Shown here piece after piece: positions 17,826-26,986 of a DNA stretch of 64,000 bases; position 1 is the stretch's first letter; each line of letters begins with the position of its first letter. The notes beneath the pieces were generated by a model. The model was not told where the DNA came from and did not search any database. It worked only from the letters and a program-made list of their open reading frames with translations. The stretch covers positions 558,001 through 622,000 of the forward strand of contig OZ251461.1 in assembly GCA_965242575.1 (NCBI GenBank). Direction: 5' to 3'. Source of the DNA: JANQOH01 sp965242575 (GTDB lineage: Bacteria > Pseudomonadota > Alphaproteobacteria > UBA7887). The translations under genes and the position numbers were made by a program.

Positions 17826-17900
17826 CTACAGGTCGGCGCAGGCGTAGCAGTTGATCTCGAGGCCAACCGCGATCTCACGAACCACCGGGGTGCTCCACAT
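17826..17900 (-). CDS. pqqA: PQQ precursor peptide
   Basis: A 24-residue peptide, MWSTPVVREIAVGLEINCYA followed by CADL. The crosslinked Glu and Tyr of PQQ are Glu15 and Tyr19 in the required E-x-x-x-Y spacing (EINCY). A strong ribosome site (ggaga, 7 bases before ATG, minus strand) precedes it. Cys18 and Cys21 close to the reactive Tyr are unusual. Position at the head of pqqBCDE makes the identification firm despite the tiny size. Confidence 0.93.
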   Translation of the reverse strand: MWSTPVVREIAVGLEINCYACADL

Positions 17901-18049
17901 GAGACGTTCTCCTTTCGGGTTTCACCGCGCGCCGGACGACGCGGCCGCCCGACGGGCGACGGACGCAAACTGGCGCGGCGCGGCGCGGATTTTAAGCTAT
18001 AGTCGGAATCGCGATTTCCAATAGCCCGGAGCCGCCGGGGCGGGGGGCC

Positions 18050-18970
18050 ATGCGCGCCGGTTTCGCCATCTGTCTCGGCCTCGCCGCCGCGCTGGCCGCG
18101 CCGCCTCCGGGCGCCGCGGCGGCGGAGGCGCCGCCGCCCATCGTCGACGTCGACTGGCTCAAGGATCGGGTCTGCCGGCCGCCGGTCGTCGTGCTCGACC
18201 TGCGGCGCTCGGTCCGGAATTTCGAGGCCGAGCACATCCCCTGCGCCGTCCACAGCGACTACTACAAGGACGGCTGGCGCGCCTCGGGCAACATGGTCCC
18301 GCCCGCCGCGCGGCTGGAGGCGCTGATCGGCGGCCTGGGAATCGGCGCCGACTCGCACGTGGTGCTGGCGACGGCGGCGCTGGACGAATTCTCGGCGGCG
18401 GAGGTCGCGCGCGTCTGGACGATCTTCCGCTGGCTCGGCCACGACGCGGTGTCGATCCTCGAGGGCGGGGTCGGGGCCTGGACCGCCGATTGGGAGAACG
18501 ACATCGATGTGGGCCCCTCCGCGCCGGAGCCGGCGGAGTTCCGCGCCGCGCCGCGCGCCGGGATATTCGCGACGCGCGCCGACGCCGAGGCGGCGCTGGC
18601 GGCGGGGGTCCCGCTGGTCGACATGCGGCCGAACGACCACTTCCTCGGCGTCAACACGTCGCCGGCGCTCGCGCGCCCCGGGACGATCCCCGGCGCCGTC
18701 AACCTGCCCATGAGCTGGATCGTCGTGAACGCCGGCCTGCGCTTCCGCCGGGCGGACGACCTGCGCCGCCTCTGGCGCGCCGCCGGGGTTCCGGTTCGCG
18801 GCCCGCAGATAGTGTTCTGCAATTCGGGGCTGGAGAGTTCGGTCGGCTGGTTCGCCGCGGCGGTCCTGCTCGGCAACCCCGAGGCGCGGCTTTACGACGG
18901 CTCGCTCGCCGAATGGTCCGCCGACCCGGCGCTGCCGATGGAGGTGAAGATCCCGCTCGGCGGGCGGTAG
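18050..18970 (+). CDS. Exported tandem rhodanese-domain sulfurtransferase
   Basis: 306 residues: a signal peptide of about 25 (MRAGFAICLGLAAALAAPP), then two rhodanese domains. The first (about 30-155) lacks a cysteine at the active loop (ATAALDE). The second (about 170-300) has Cys257 in FCNSGLESSVGW, the catalytic loop. It is divergent from pqqA across 149 bases. Exported rhodaneses are found near PQQ-dependent dehydrogenase systems, so a role in periplasmic quinoprotein function is possible but inferred. Confidence 0.82.
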   Translation: MRAGFAICLGLAAALAAPPPGAAAAEAPPPIVDVDWLKDRVCRPPVVVLDLRRSVRNFEAEHIPCAVHSDYYKDGWRASGNMVPPAARLEALIGGLGIGADSHVVLATAALDEFSAAEVARVWTIFRWLGHDAVSILEGGVGAWTADWENDIDVGPSAPEPAEFRAAPRAGIFATRADAEAALAAGVPLVDMRPNDHFLGVNTSPALARPGTIPGAVNLPMSWIVVNAGLRFRRADDLRRLWRAAGVPVRGPQIVFCNSGLESSVGWFAAAVLLGNPEARLYDGSLAEWSADPALPMEVKIPLGGR

Positions 18971-19006
18971 TCCGTCTGCGGGGGATCCGGCGCGCCGCGC
19001 CAATAG

Positions 19007-19810
19007 CTACGCATTCTTCCATTTGCCGAATTTGGTCATAGCCTGGCCATAGAGCACAACATTCTGCGAATTCTCTCGTGAATCCTCTTTCCGTGAATAA
19101 TCTTGCGATTGCAGACCTGCGGCATTCAGCAACGCGATGCACGGTTCCTTGTTCATGTTGAATCGCACCTCGCCGTAATGTCCCTCGCTGTCGTTGCGCA
19201 TCTCCAGTTCGCCGACGTTCCGGCCTTCGTATCGGAAGAGCACTTTCTGGTCGTCGAATTCGGCGGTGTTGCGCGCGGTCGAGTTTACGACCTCGAACGC
19301 ATCCGCCATGGCTCGGACAACATCATCGCTCCAATACACACAGTATCGATCCTCATGCAGAATGGTCAGATAGTTGACCTCGCCGCCGTTGAAGATCGAC
19401 TTGCGCAAGAAGGCTCGGAGCAGGGCCTTACGTTGAAATCGATCCCTGAGTTCCCGCATAGGCGTTTTGAGACGCTCTTTCGCGGCGGCTTGATTATCCA
19501 CGTAATCTCTGTAGCGCGGCGGGAAGGCGTCGATGCAGTGAACCAGCAGCGACCCTACTCCGTTAAGCGCCTGGAATCCGTCGTCCTCCAAGAATCGCCG
19601 GCGGCTGTAAAGGAATATCTGCCATTTTTTCCGTCCGGATTTGACCGAGTGCGCGTCCCCGGCCGGATCGATGACATCCTTCTTGGCTCGCTGGTCGCGG
19701 GCATAATCGCGTTTCATGCCGATGGCGAGGGCGAACTTCAGGGCGTCGTCGTGACCGCGCTGTCGGTAGGCCCGCGCCGCTTTCGTGCTGCTCGCCCGTC
19801 GCGCGTTCAT
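19007..19810 (-). CDS. Putative type II restriction endonuclease
   Basis: 267 residues. The ATG at 19810 overlaps the stop of the adenine methyltransferase (ATGA), the arrangement of a type II restriction-modification pair. The protein is charged and soluble, rich in K/R, with WQIFLYSRRRFLEDDGF, YCVYWSDDVVRAMADAF and VGELEMRND...GEVRFNMNK. The last could be a divergent nuclease strand, but no clear PD-(D/E)xK or HNH motif was found. The restriction call rests mainly on context. DNA here is AT-rich (28 G/C of 60 bases at 19021-19080), unlike its neighbours, so transfer is likely. Confidence 0.55.
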   Translation of the reverse strand: MNARRASSTKAARAYRQRGHDDALKFALAIGMKRDYARDQRAKKDVIDPAGDAHSVKSGRKKWQIFLYSRRRFLEDDGFQALNGVGSLLVHCIDAFPPRYRDYVDNQAAAKERLKTPMRELRDRFQRKALLRAFLRKSIFNGGEVNYLTILHEDRYCVYWSDDVVRAMADAFEVVNSTARNTAEFDDQKVLFRYEGRNVGELEMRNDSEGHYGEVRFNMNKEPCIALLNAAGLQSQDYSRKEDSRENSQNVVLYGQAMTKFGKWKNA

Positions 19811-20847
19811 TGCGGATGCCGCCATATCAGCAGCTCATGAGACTTCTTCACATACGAGCTGCCATTTCGCTCGCGGCGATTCTCCCCGATTCGTGTGTCC
19901 CCCTGCCCGAAGGTGTATTGCCATTCCGGCGTCTCGATACGGCAATCCGCATACCAATCCCGGATCGTCGGGCAATCGTTGTAGGACAGGACGAAACCGC
20001 TCTTGTGGCGTAGCAGCAAATCGCGCAGTCGCTCGTGTCGAAAGCCCTTATGGTGAATCGGGAAGTTGCGATGCGGATACATGCCGACGAAAGTCTTGCC
20101 CTCGTCGAGGTAATAGGGCGGATCGCAATAGAGAAAATCCCCCTTGTGGCGCGGGATCGACGTCTCGAAATCCTCGCATTTCACCTCCAACGACGGCGCC
20201 CGAAACGCCGCTACCTTCTCGATCAATTTGGAATAGCGATCGGGGTTCAAATACACATCCGATGGCCAGCCCAGGAAATGGGGACCGTAGGACGTGTTCG
20301 AGTTAAAATAGTAGTGCGCTGCCAAATCGTACCGGTTGAGTTTGTCCCCGCGCCTCCAGTGCGCCTCCAGTCTCCGTTTCACGCGCGTGAACGTTTCACG
20401 ATCCGGATGGAAGAGCCAAAGTCGCCGGGCCAGAGCCGCCGGGGCGGATAGCTGCACCCGCCAATAGGCGCAGAGAACGTCGAAGACGTCGTAGGCCGTG
20501 ACCGGCAAACCGAGTTCGCGGGCGATGGCGATCTCGACCGACCCTCCGCCCATGAAAGGCGAGGCGACGCGACGGGTATCGTCGGGAAGCAGTTCGACGA
20601 CCAGACCGACGGCGAGACTCTTGCCCCCGGCGTAGCGCAGGGGCGAGGCGAGATAGCGCTTGTAGTCCAATTTGCCGGTGCTGCGCAGCCTGTCGAGGAA
20701 GCGCGCCTTGCGCAGTCTCAGGGTTGGGCGATTGTCATCCGCCTTCCCCTCTCGCAGCGGGCGATGGACGACGGTTTCCGCACCGATTTCGGCCGGCGAA
20801 ACGACAGCATCATGAGGCATGGCGTCTTCCCGAAGCGAATCGCTCAT
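19807..20847 (-). CDS. D12-class (Dam-like) adenine-N6 DNA methyltransferase
   Basis: 346 residues from ATG 20847 (GAGGA 9 bases upstream). The alpha-class order is seen: LRYAGGKS (around 70-77) with the N-terminal SAM motif, SPFMGGGSVEIAIA (96 onward), and the catalytic DPPYY (232-236). It would methylate adenine in the site cut by the overlapping gene 19007-19810 and protect host DNA. Alternative starts are 20904 and 20820. Composition is less GC-rich than flanking genes, supporting import of the pair. Confidence 0.85.
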   Translation of the reverse strand: MSDSLREDAMPHDAVVSPAEIGAETVVHRPLREGKADDNRPTLRLRKARFLDRLRSTGKLDYKRYLASPLRYAGGKSLAVGLVVELLPDDTRRVASPFMGGGSVEIAIARELGLPVTAYDVFDVLCAYWRVQLSAPAALARRLWLFHPDRETFTRVKRRLEAHWRRGDKLNRYDLAAHYYFNSNTSYGPHFLGWPSDVYLNPDRYSKLIEKVAAFRAPSLEVKCEDFETSIPRHKGDFLYCDPPYYLDEGKTFVGMYPHRNFPIHHKGFRHERLRDLLLRHKSGFVLSYNDCPTIRDWYADCRIETPEWQYTFGQGDTRIGENRRERNGSSYVKKSHELLIWRHPQ

Positions 20848-21107
20848 GAACGGATTCCTCGGTGGGGGACGCATCCAGCGGTTGCGGAAGGTCGACGCCT
20901 TCAAGGTGCGCCTTGCGAATCATCGCCATCCCTCCGACGGCCGCGAGCCGCCGAATCGGTTGCGCATGGTCGCGTATAAAATTCTCTCGCCAGAGAGTCC
21001 ACAGGCGCCGCTCCACTCCCTCGGCCGAGCGAACCGGCGGCGCTGGCGGCCGCTTGGCGCGCCGTGCTACGATCCGCCCCGCGTAACGCACACGCGGGAG
21101 GACAACG

Positions 21108-21782
21108 ATGAACGAGCGCGGACGAGGATTGTCGCGGCGGGCGCTGCTCGGCGGCGCGGCGGCCGGGGCGGGCATGCTGGCCGCCGGCGGCGCGGCGCGC
21201 GCCGCGACCTGCGCGGCGACGCCCTACCAGGTCAACGGGCCGTTCTTTCCGGTGGCCATCAACGATTACGACTGGGACCTGACGCGCGTCCCCGGCCGGC
21301 GCCGCCGCGCCGACGGCGACGTGGTCGAGGTCCGCGGGCGGGTGCTGGACGGCGGGTGCAAACCGGTGCGCGGCGCGCTGATCGACATCTGGCAGGCCAA
21401 CGCGCGCGGGCGCTACCTGCACCCGCGCGACCCGAACCCGGAGCCGCTGGACCCCAATTTCGAGGGCTACGCGCGGCTCTACACCGGTGAGGACGGCGTC
21501 TGGCGCATCCGCACCATCGTCCCCGGCGCGTATCCCGTGGCGCCGGGCTGGATACGCCCGCCGCACATCCACTTCAAGGTCCACCCGGCGACGTCGCCGT
21601 CGATCACGACGCAGATGTATTTCGCCGGCAACGAGTACAACGCGAAGGACAACCTCCTTTTCGGCGTGCCGGAGGCGCTGCGGCCGATGCTCGTCGTGGG
21701 CTTCGACGAGACGACGGCGGACGGGATCCCGGTCGGGACCTTCGACCTGCACGTCGAAACCGGCATGGAGCTGCCGATCTAG
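21108..21782 (+). CDS. Exported intradiol ring-cleavage dioxygenase-like protein
   Basis: 224 residues with a twin-arginine leader (LSRRALLGGAAAGAGMLAAG). The intradiol dioxygenase fold is indicated by GPFFPV, GRVLDGGCKPVRGALIDIWQ and the expected Fe(III) ligands Tyr103 (GRY), Tyr142 (GAYPV), His153 and His155 (PPHIHFKV). It resembles the protocatechuate 3,4-dioxygenase beta fold, but Tat-exported members often have unknown substrates. It sits alone between R-M genes. The preceding 260-base gap (20848-21107) has no convincing gene. Confidence 0.85.
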   Translation: MNERGRGLSRRALLGGAAAGAGMLAAGGAARAATCAATPYQVNGPFFPVAINDYDWDLTRVPGRRRRADGDVVEVRGRVLDGGCKPVRGALIDIWQANARGRYLHPRDPNPEPLDPNFEGYARLYTGEDGVWRIRTIVPGAYPVAPGWIRPPHIHFKVHPATSPSITTQMYFAGNEYNAKDNLLFGVPEALRPMLVVGFDETTADGIPVGTFDLHVETGMELPI

Positions 21783-21817
21783 CGGGATCGGGGGCCGCTC
21801 CGGCGGCCCTCCTTCCT

Positions 21818-22705
21818 TCAATGCCCGCCCCCGGGCAGGGCGGGATCGAAGACGGGCTTGCCCATCGGGCGGGTGCGCAAAGTCCCCTCACGAAGCCGGC
21901 GCACGCGGTCGCGGGCGATCATGACGTATTCCCTTTCAGTGTCGCAACCGTAGGCTGCGCGGCCGTGCATGAGCGCGGCGATCGCCGACGATCCGACTCC
22001 CATATACGGGTCGAACACCGAATCGCCCTCATCGGTCATGGAGAGGACCAGGCGCTCCACGAGTTCGACCGGGAACTGGCAGGGGTGAACCGTCTTTTCC
22101 GGGTGGTTGTGCTTGACGTTGGGGAACTCCCATACGTCGCCCGGGTTCTTGCCTTTGGGGTTGCCCGACAGCTGGCCGGCCTTCGGTCCCTTGAAGTGGC
22201 GCTTGCCGGGATATTTCGACGGCACGCGAATGGCGTCCAGCCTCCACGTGTAATCGTCGCCTTTGGTCCACCAATTGATGGTTTCGTAACGCCCGGAAAG
22301 CCGCTTCGCGCAATGCAGGCCGTGCCCGAAACGCCAGACGATCCGGTTGCGGAGTTTGAGGCCGAGCCGCCGGAACGCCGGGTAGAGAAGCGCGTCGAGG
22401 GGCGCGATCTCCCCGTCGCGGACGTGGTTCCCCACCTGCCAGCAGATCGAACCCCGGGGGTGGAGGAGGCGGACGCATTCGGCGGCGACGCGCTCCTGCG
22501 CCTCCAGCCATGCGTCGAGCGGCGTCCGCGCCTCGTAGGCCTTGCCGAGGTTGTAGGGCGGCGAGGTGACGATCAGCTTCACCGACCCGTCGCCGAGGCC
22601 GCGCATGAACTCCAGATTGTCCATGTGCGCGAGGATGGCGCGACGCGGCGCGGCTGCCGTTCGCGCCGTCCCGACCGGCGGGTGGTTCTCGACCTCGGCC
22701 CGCAT
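21818..22705 (-). CDS. Beta-class site-specific DNA methyltransferase (orphan)
   Basis: 295 residues. ATG 22705 was chosen because GGGAGGAG stands 4 bases upstream; the Met at 22723 would place that ribosome site inside the gene. The beta-class order is catalytic TSPPYNLGK first, SAM motif FDPYMGVGSSAIAAL later, with HPCQFPVELVERLV between. SPPY fits N4-cytosine or N6-adenine methylation. No partner endonuclease is adjacent, so it may be an orphan regulatory methylase or a leftover of an R-M system. Confidence 0.87.
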   Translation of the reverse strand: MRAEVENHPPVGTARTAAAPRRAILAHMDNLEFMRGLGDGSVKLIVTSPPYNLGKAYEARTPLDAWLEAQERVAAECVRLLHPRGSICWQVGNHVRDGEIAPLDALLYPAFRRLGLKLRNRIVWRFGHGLHCAKRLSGRYETINWWTKGDDYTWRLDAIRVPSKYPGKRHFKGPKAGQLSGNPKGKNPGDVWEFPNVKHNHPEKTVHPCQFPVELVERLVLSMTDEGDSVFDPYMGVGSSAIAALMHGRAAYGCDTEREYVMIARDRVRRLREGTLRTRPMGKPVFDPALPGGGH

Positions 22706-22807
22706 GACGCTCCTCCCTTTCATGCCGCCGCCGCCCGCCGCGTATGGAACGAAAGATGGACATATCGTCCGAGCCTGTCAACCGCCAGATTCGGCGGCGC
22801 GGGGCGC

Positions 22808-23190
22808 CGGGAGCGATTCCGGGAATTCCGGGACGCGGGGAGCGATGGCGCAACGTCGCGCGGCGCGCGATGCGGGCGGGACGCCCGCGCACCCAGGCGG
22901 ATTCCGGGATAACCGGGACGGCGCCCGCGCCATGCCAGCGATCCGGGCGGAGGCGGGAGGCCAATTCCGGGATAACCGGGACGGAGCCGGGACCGGGCGG
23001 GCGACGGAGGAGGATGCGGGCGGGACGCCCGCGCACCCAGGCGGGTTCCGGGACAACCGGGACGGCGCCCGCGCCACGCCGGCGATCCGGGCGGGGGCAG
23101 GAGGCCGATTCCGGGATAACCGGGACGGCGCCGGGGCGTGGCGGCGAACCGGGCGGGAGCGATCCGGGAATTCCGGGATAACCGGGCGAA
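22808..23190. repeat. Intergenic array of GC-rich interspersed repeats
   Basis: The 599-base gap between the methyltransferase start and the acyl-CoA dehydrogenase end has no credible gene. It holds five copies of a near-palindrome attccgggataaccggg (starting about 22901, 22964, 23044, 23108, 23170). Two copies of a hairpin gcgggcgggacgcccgc followed by gcacccagg begin at 22872 and 23016, 144 bases apart. A further ccgggaattccggg variant lies near 22818. Translations of either strand give low-complexity Arg/Gly/Pro frames only. Confidence 0.85.
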
Positions 23191-23304
23191 GCGGGCGGAG
23201 GCGGTCATGGGCGCGGTCCGGCGGGCGGGATCCTCCAATTGAAGCGAAAAGCGGGGCGGTCCGGAAGAGGACCATGGTCCGCCCCGCGCGCCCGGACCGG
23301 GGGA

Positions 23305-24510
<1,206 letters not shown>

Positions 24511-24592
24511 CGATGGTCCTTTCCGGGGATGCGGCCGCCGCGGCGTCGCGGGCGGCGCGCACTATCGCCGAGACCTGCCGCCGCCGCCACCC

Positions 24593-25486
24593 CTATTTCG
24601 CGCCGTCCGGGCCCCGGCGGTCGATGGCGGCGATCAACGCCGGGTAATAGGCGTCGCCCAGGCCCATGGCGACGGCCTCGCGCAGGCGGCCGCGGACGGC
24701 CTCCGCGCCGCGCAGGGGCGTCCCCGCCGCGGCGGCGGCGGCGAACGCGCAGTCGAGGTCCTTGAGCGCCCGCAGGCAGGAATGGGCGCGCTCCGGGAAG
24801 TCGCCGGGCAGCAGCGCCTTCATCCCGTGGTTGCGGAGCGCGAAACTGTCCGCCGAGCCGGCGCCCAGGGCGGCGAACAGCGTTTCGCCGTCGACTCCCA
24901 GGCGCCGCGCCGCCACCAGCGCCTCCGCCAGCGCGTTGACCGTCTGCATCAGCACCATGTTGTTCATGGCCTTCGCCAGCTGCCCCGCGCCGGCCGCGCC
25001 GCAATGGAGGACGTCGGTCGCGAAGCAGGCGAGGAACGGGCGGGTGCGGGCGAACGCCGCCGCGTCGCCGCCGACCATGGCGCAGAGCGTTCCGGCCCGG
25101 GCGGCGGCGCGGGTGCGCGCCACCGGCGAGTCGACGAACGCCGCGCCCGCCGCCGCGAACCGCTCCGCCAGCGCCCGCGCCAGCGTCATCGGCGCGGTGG
25201 AGCAGTCGGCGACGACCTGCCCCGGCCGCGCCGCGGCGAGCAGGCCGCCCGCCACCGCCTCGACCTCGGGGCCGCCGGGAAGGGAGAGGAAGACCAGGTC
25301 CGCCTCCGCCCCCACTTCGGCGGCGGAGGCGGCGGCGCGGACTCCGTCGGCCTCCAGCCGCCGCAGCGGCCCGGGGCTGAGATCGTAGGCGGCGACCGGC
25401 AGGCCCGCCTTGCGCGCCAGGTTGCGGCACATGGGCTCGCCCATCGCGCCGAGGCCGATGAAGCCGAGGCGCGCGATAGCGCTCAT
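24593..25486 (-). CDS. NAD-binding 3-hydroxyisobutyrate dehydrogenase-family protein
   Basis: 297 residues. The N-terminal Rossmann motif GFIGLGAMGEPMCRNL and the substrate-binding DCSTAPMTLA-like segment are typical of beta-hydroxyacid dehydrogenases. The catalytic-lysine helix is GAGQLAKAMNNMVLM. The subfamily is uncertain (3-hydroxyisobutyrate, tartronate semialdehyde or related). Its ATG overlaps the TcuA-like gene stop (ATGA), so the two are likely an operon acting on the same small carboxylate. Confidence 0.83.
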   Translation of the reverse strand: MSAIARLGFIGLGAMGEPMCRNLARKAGLPVAAYDLSPGPLRRLEADGVRAAASAAEVGAEADLVFLSLPGGPEVEAVAGGLLAAARPGQVVADCSTAPMTLARALAERFAAAGAAFVDSPVARTRAAARAGTLCAMVGGDAAAFARTRPFLACFATDVLHCGAAGAGQLAKAMNNMVLMQTVNALAEALVAARRLGVDGETLFAALGAGSADSFALRNHGMKALLPGDFPERAHSCLRALKDLDCAFAAAAAAGTPLRGAEAVRGRLREAVAMGLGDAYYPALIAAIDRRGPDGAK

Positions 25487-26970
25487 GTTCCCCTTCCCGC
25501 GGCGAAATCGGCGGCGGACGCCCCCGCCCGGCGGCCGAACACGGCGCCCGAGGTGAGCCCGGCCCCGCCGGGATAGTTGAAATAGAACAGGTCGCCCACC
25601 AGCTCGCCCGCCGCGTGCAGGCCGGGGATCGGCGCGCCCTCGGCGTCGACGACGCGCGCCTCCGGCGTGACGGCGATTCCGCCGAAGGTGAAGGTGATCC
25701 CGCACGTCACCGCGAACGCCTTGAACGGCGGCGCGTCCAGCGGGTTGGCCCAATTGCTCTTCGGGACGGCGAGGCCCCGCGTTCCGCGTCCGTCCTTGAC
25801 CGTCGGGTCGAAGGGGACATCGGTCGCGACCGCGGCGTTGAAGGCGCGCGCGGTCTCCAGGAAGCGCCTGGCGTCCACCCCCTCGAGCCGCGCGGCCAGC
25901 GCCTCCAGCGTCCCGGCCTCGACGCGCGTCGCCTGGCGGATGCGGTATTCGTCGCGCAGCAAGCCGTCCGCCCTGGCGTCGAACACCTGCCAGGCGAACT
26001 GGCCGGGCTGCTCCAGGATGGTGCGCCCGTATTTGGCGTAGGTGTAGTTGCGGAAATCGGCGCCCTCGTCGAGGAACCGCTCGCCCCGCGCGTTGACCAC
26101 GATCCCGAACGGGTAGCTGTGCTTCTGGAACCCGTCGCCGACCTCGAGGTCGCCGAAGGGCGGCGCGTTGCGGTCCCAGGCCACGGCGTGGCAGCCCGAC
26201 CAGTTGCCGACCGGGAGCGCGCCGGCGTCGAGCGCCATGCGCAGGCCGTCGCCGGTGTTGAAGCGGCTGCCGCGCACCCGGGCCAGGTCCCAGCCGGGGC
26301 CGAGATAGCGCGCGCGCCATTCGGCGTCGGCCTCGAAGCCGCCGCAGGCGAGCACCACGGCGCGCGCCGCGAGGGTCTCCTCCCGCCCGCCGGCGCGGAC
26401 GCGCACGCCGGCGGCGCGGGGGCCGTCCATCTCCAGCCCCACCGCGCGCGCGCCGTAGCGGACGTCGATTCCGGCGCGCGCGGCGGCGTCGGCCTCGGCT
26501 TCGACCAGCCCCGGCCCGCCGCCCCACGCCTCGATCGCCAGCCCGCCCCAGAAGCGCCGCCGCCCGTCGACCTCGAACGCCTGGCGCCCGAACATGGGCA
26601 TGAAGCGCACCCCCTTGCCGCGCAACCATTCGAGGGTCGGCAGGCTTTCGCGGACGAGGACCTCCACCAGGTCCGGGTTGGCGCGGTATTCGGTGACGCG
26701 CGCCATGTCGTCGAAGAAGCGGTCCGCCGGGTAGGATCCGAAGTCGGTCGTCCGCCGCTCCGCCTCGCCCAGGTCGGGGACCAGCGCGAGGATGTCGTCG
26801 AGGCCGTCATAGGCCACGCGCATGGCGCCGGCGGTGAAGCGGGTGTTGCCGCCCCGCAGCGCCTCCGGCGCGCGTTCGAGCACCGTCACCGACGCGCCGC
26901 GCTCGCGCGCCGCCAGCGCCGCGCACAACGCCGCGTTGCCGGCGCCGACGACCGCGACGTCGCAACTCAC
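25483..26970 (-). CDS. TcuA-like FAD-dependent dehydrogenase
   Basis: 495 residues from GTG 26970. The FAD-binding N-terminus is DVAVVGAGNAALCAALAARE, and the fumarate-reductase/succinate-dehydrogenase-like body includes GGNTRFTAGAMRV, VLACGGFEAD, FNTGDGLRMALDAGA and PGLHAAGELVG...FNYPGGAGLTSGAVFGR. It resembles tricarballylate dehydrogenase TcuA. No tcuB or tcuC is adjacent; the downstream partner is a hydroxyacid dehydrogenase. The substrate is probably a di- or tricarboxylate, inferred only. Confidence 0.83.
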   Translation of the reverse strand: MSCDVAVVGAGNAALCAALAARERGASVTVLERAPEALRGGNTRFTAGAMRVAYDGLDDILALVPDLGEAERRTTDFGSYPADRFFDDMARVTEYRANPDLVEVLVRESLPTLEWLRGKGVRFMPMFGRQAFEVDGRRRFWGGLAIEAWGGGPGLVEAEADAAARAGIDVRYGARAVGLEMDGPRAAGVRVRAGGREETLAARAVVLACGGFEADAEWRARYLGPGWDLARVRGSRFNTGDGLRMALDAGALPVGNWSGCHAVAWDRNAPPFGDLEVGDGFQKHSYPFGIVVNARGERFLDEGADFRNYTYAKYGRTILEQPGQFAWQVFDARADGLLRDEYRIRQATRVEAGTLEALAARLEGVDARRFLETARAFNAAVATDVPFDPTVKDGRGTRGLAVPKSNWANPLDAPPFKAFAVTCGITFTFGGIAVTPEARVVDAEGAPIPGLHAAGELVGDLFYFNYPGGAGLTSGAVFGRRAGASAADFAAGRGT

Positions 26971-26986
26971 GCCGCGCGCCGCCCGG

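Noticed and set aside
17985..18015. Operator-like palindrome ggaatcgcgatttcc between pqqA and the rhodanese gene
   Set aside because: The inverted repeat is imperfect and short and lies in a single place; no regulator gene is adjacent to support it.
20810..21175. 121-codon frame on the minus strand upstream of the D12 methyltransferase
   Set aside because: It overlaps the methyltransferase start, has no ribosome site or recognisable domain, and its N-terminal half is Arg/Pro-rich as expected of a shadow frame. A control-protein gene would show a helix-turn-helix.
22808..23190. CRISPR array
   Set aside because: Repeat units vary in sequence and are spaced unevenly (62-80 bases); the intervening segments are themselves repeated, not unique spacers; no cas gene is present.
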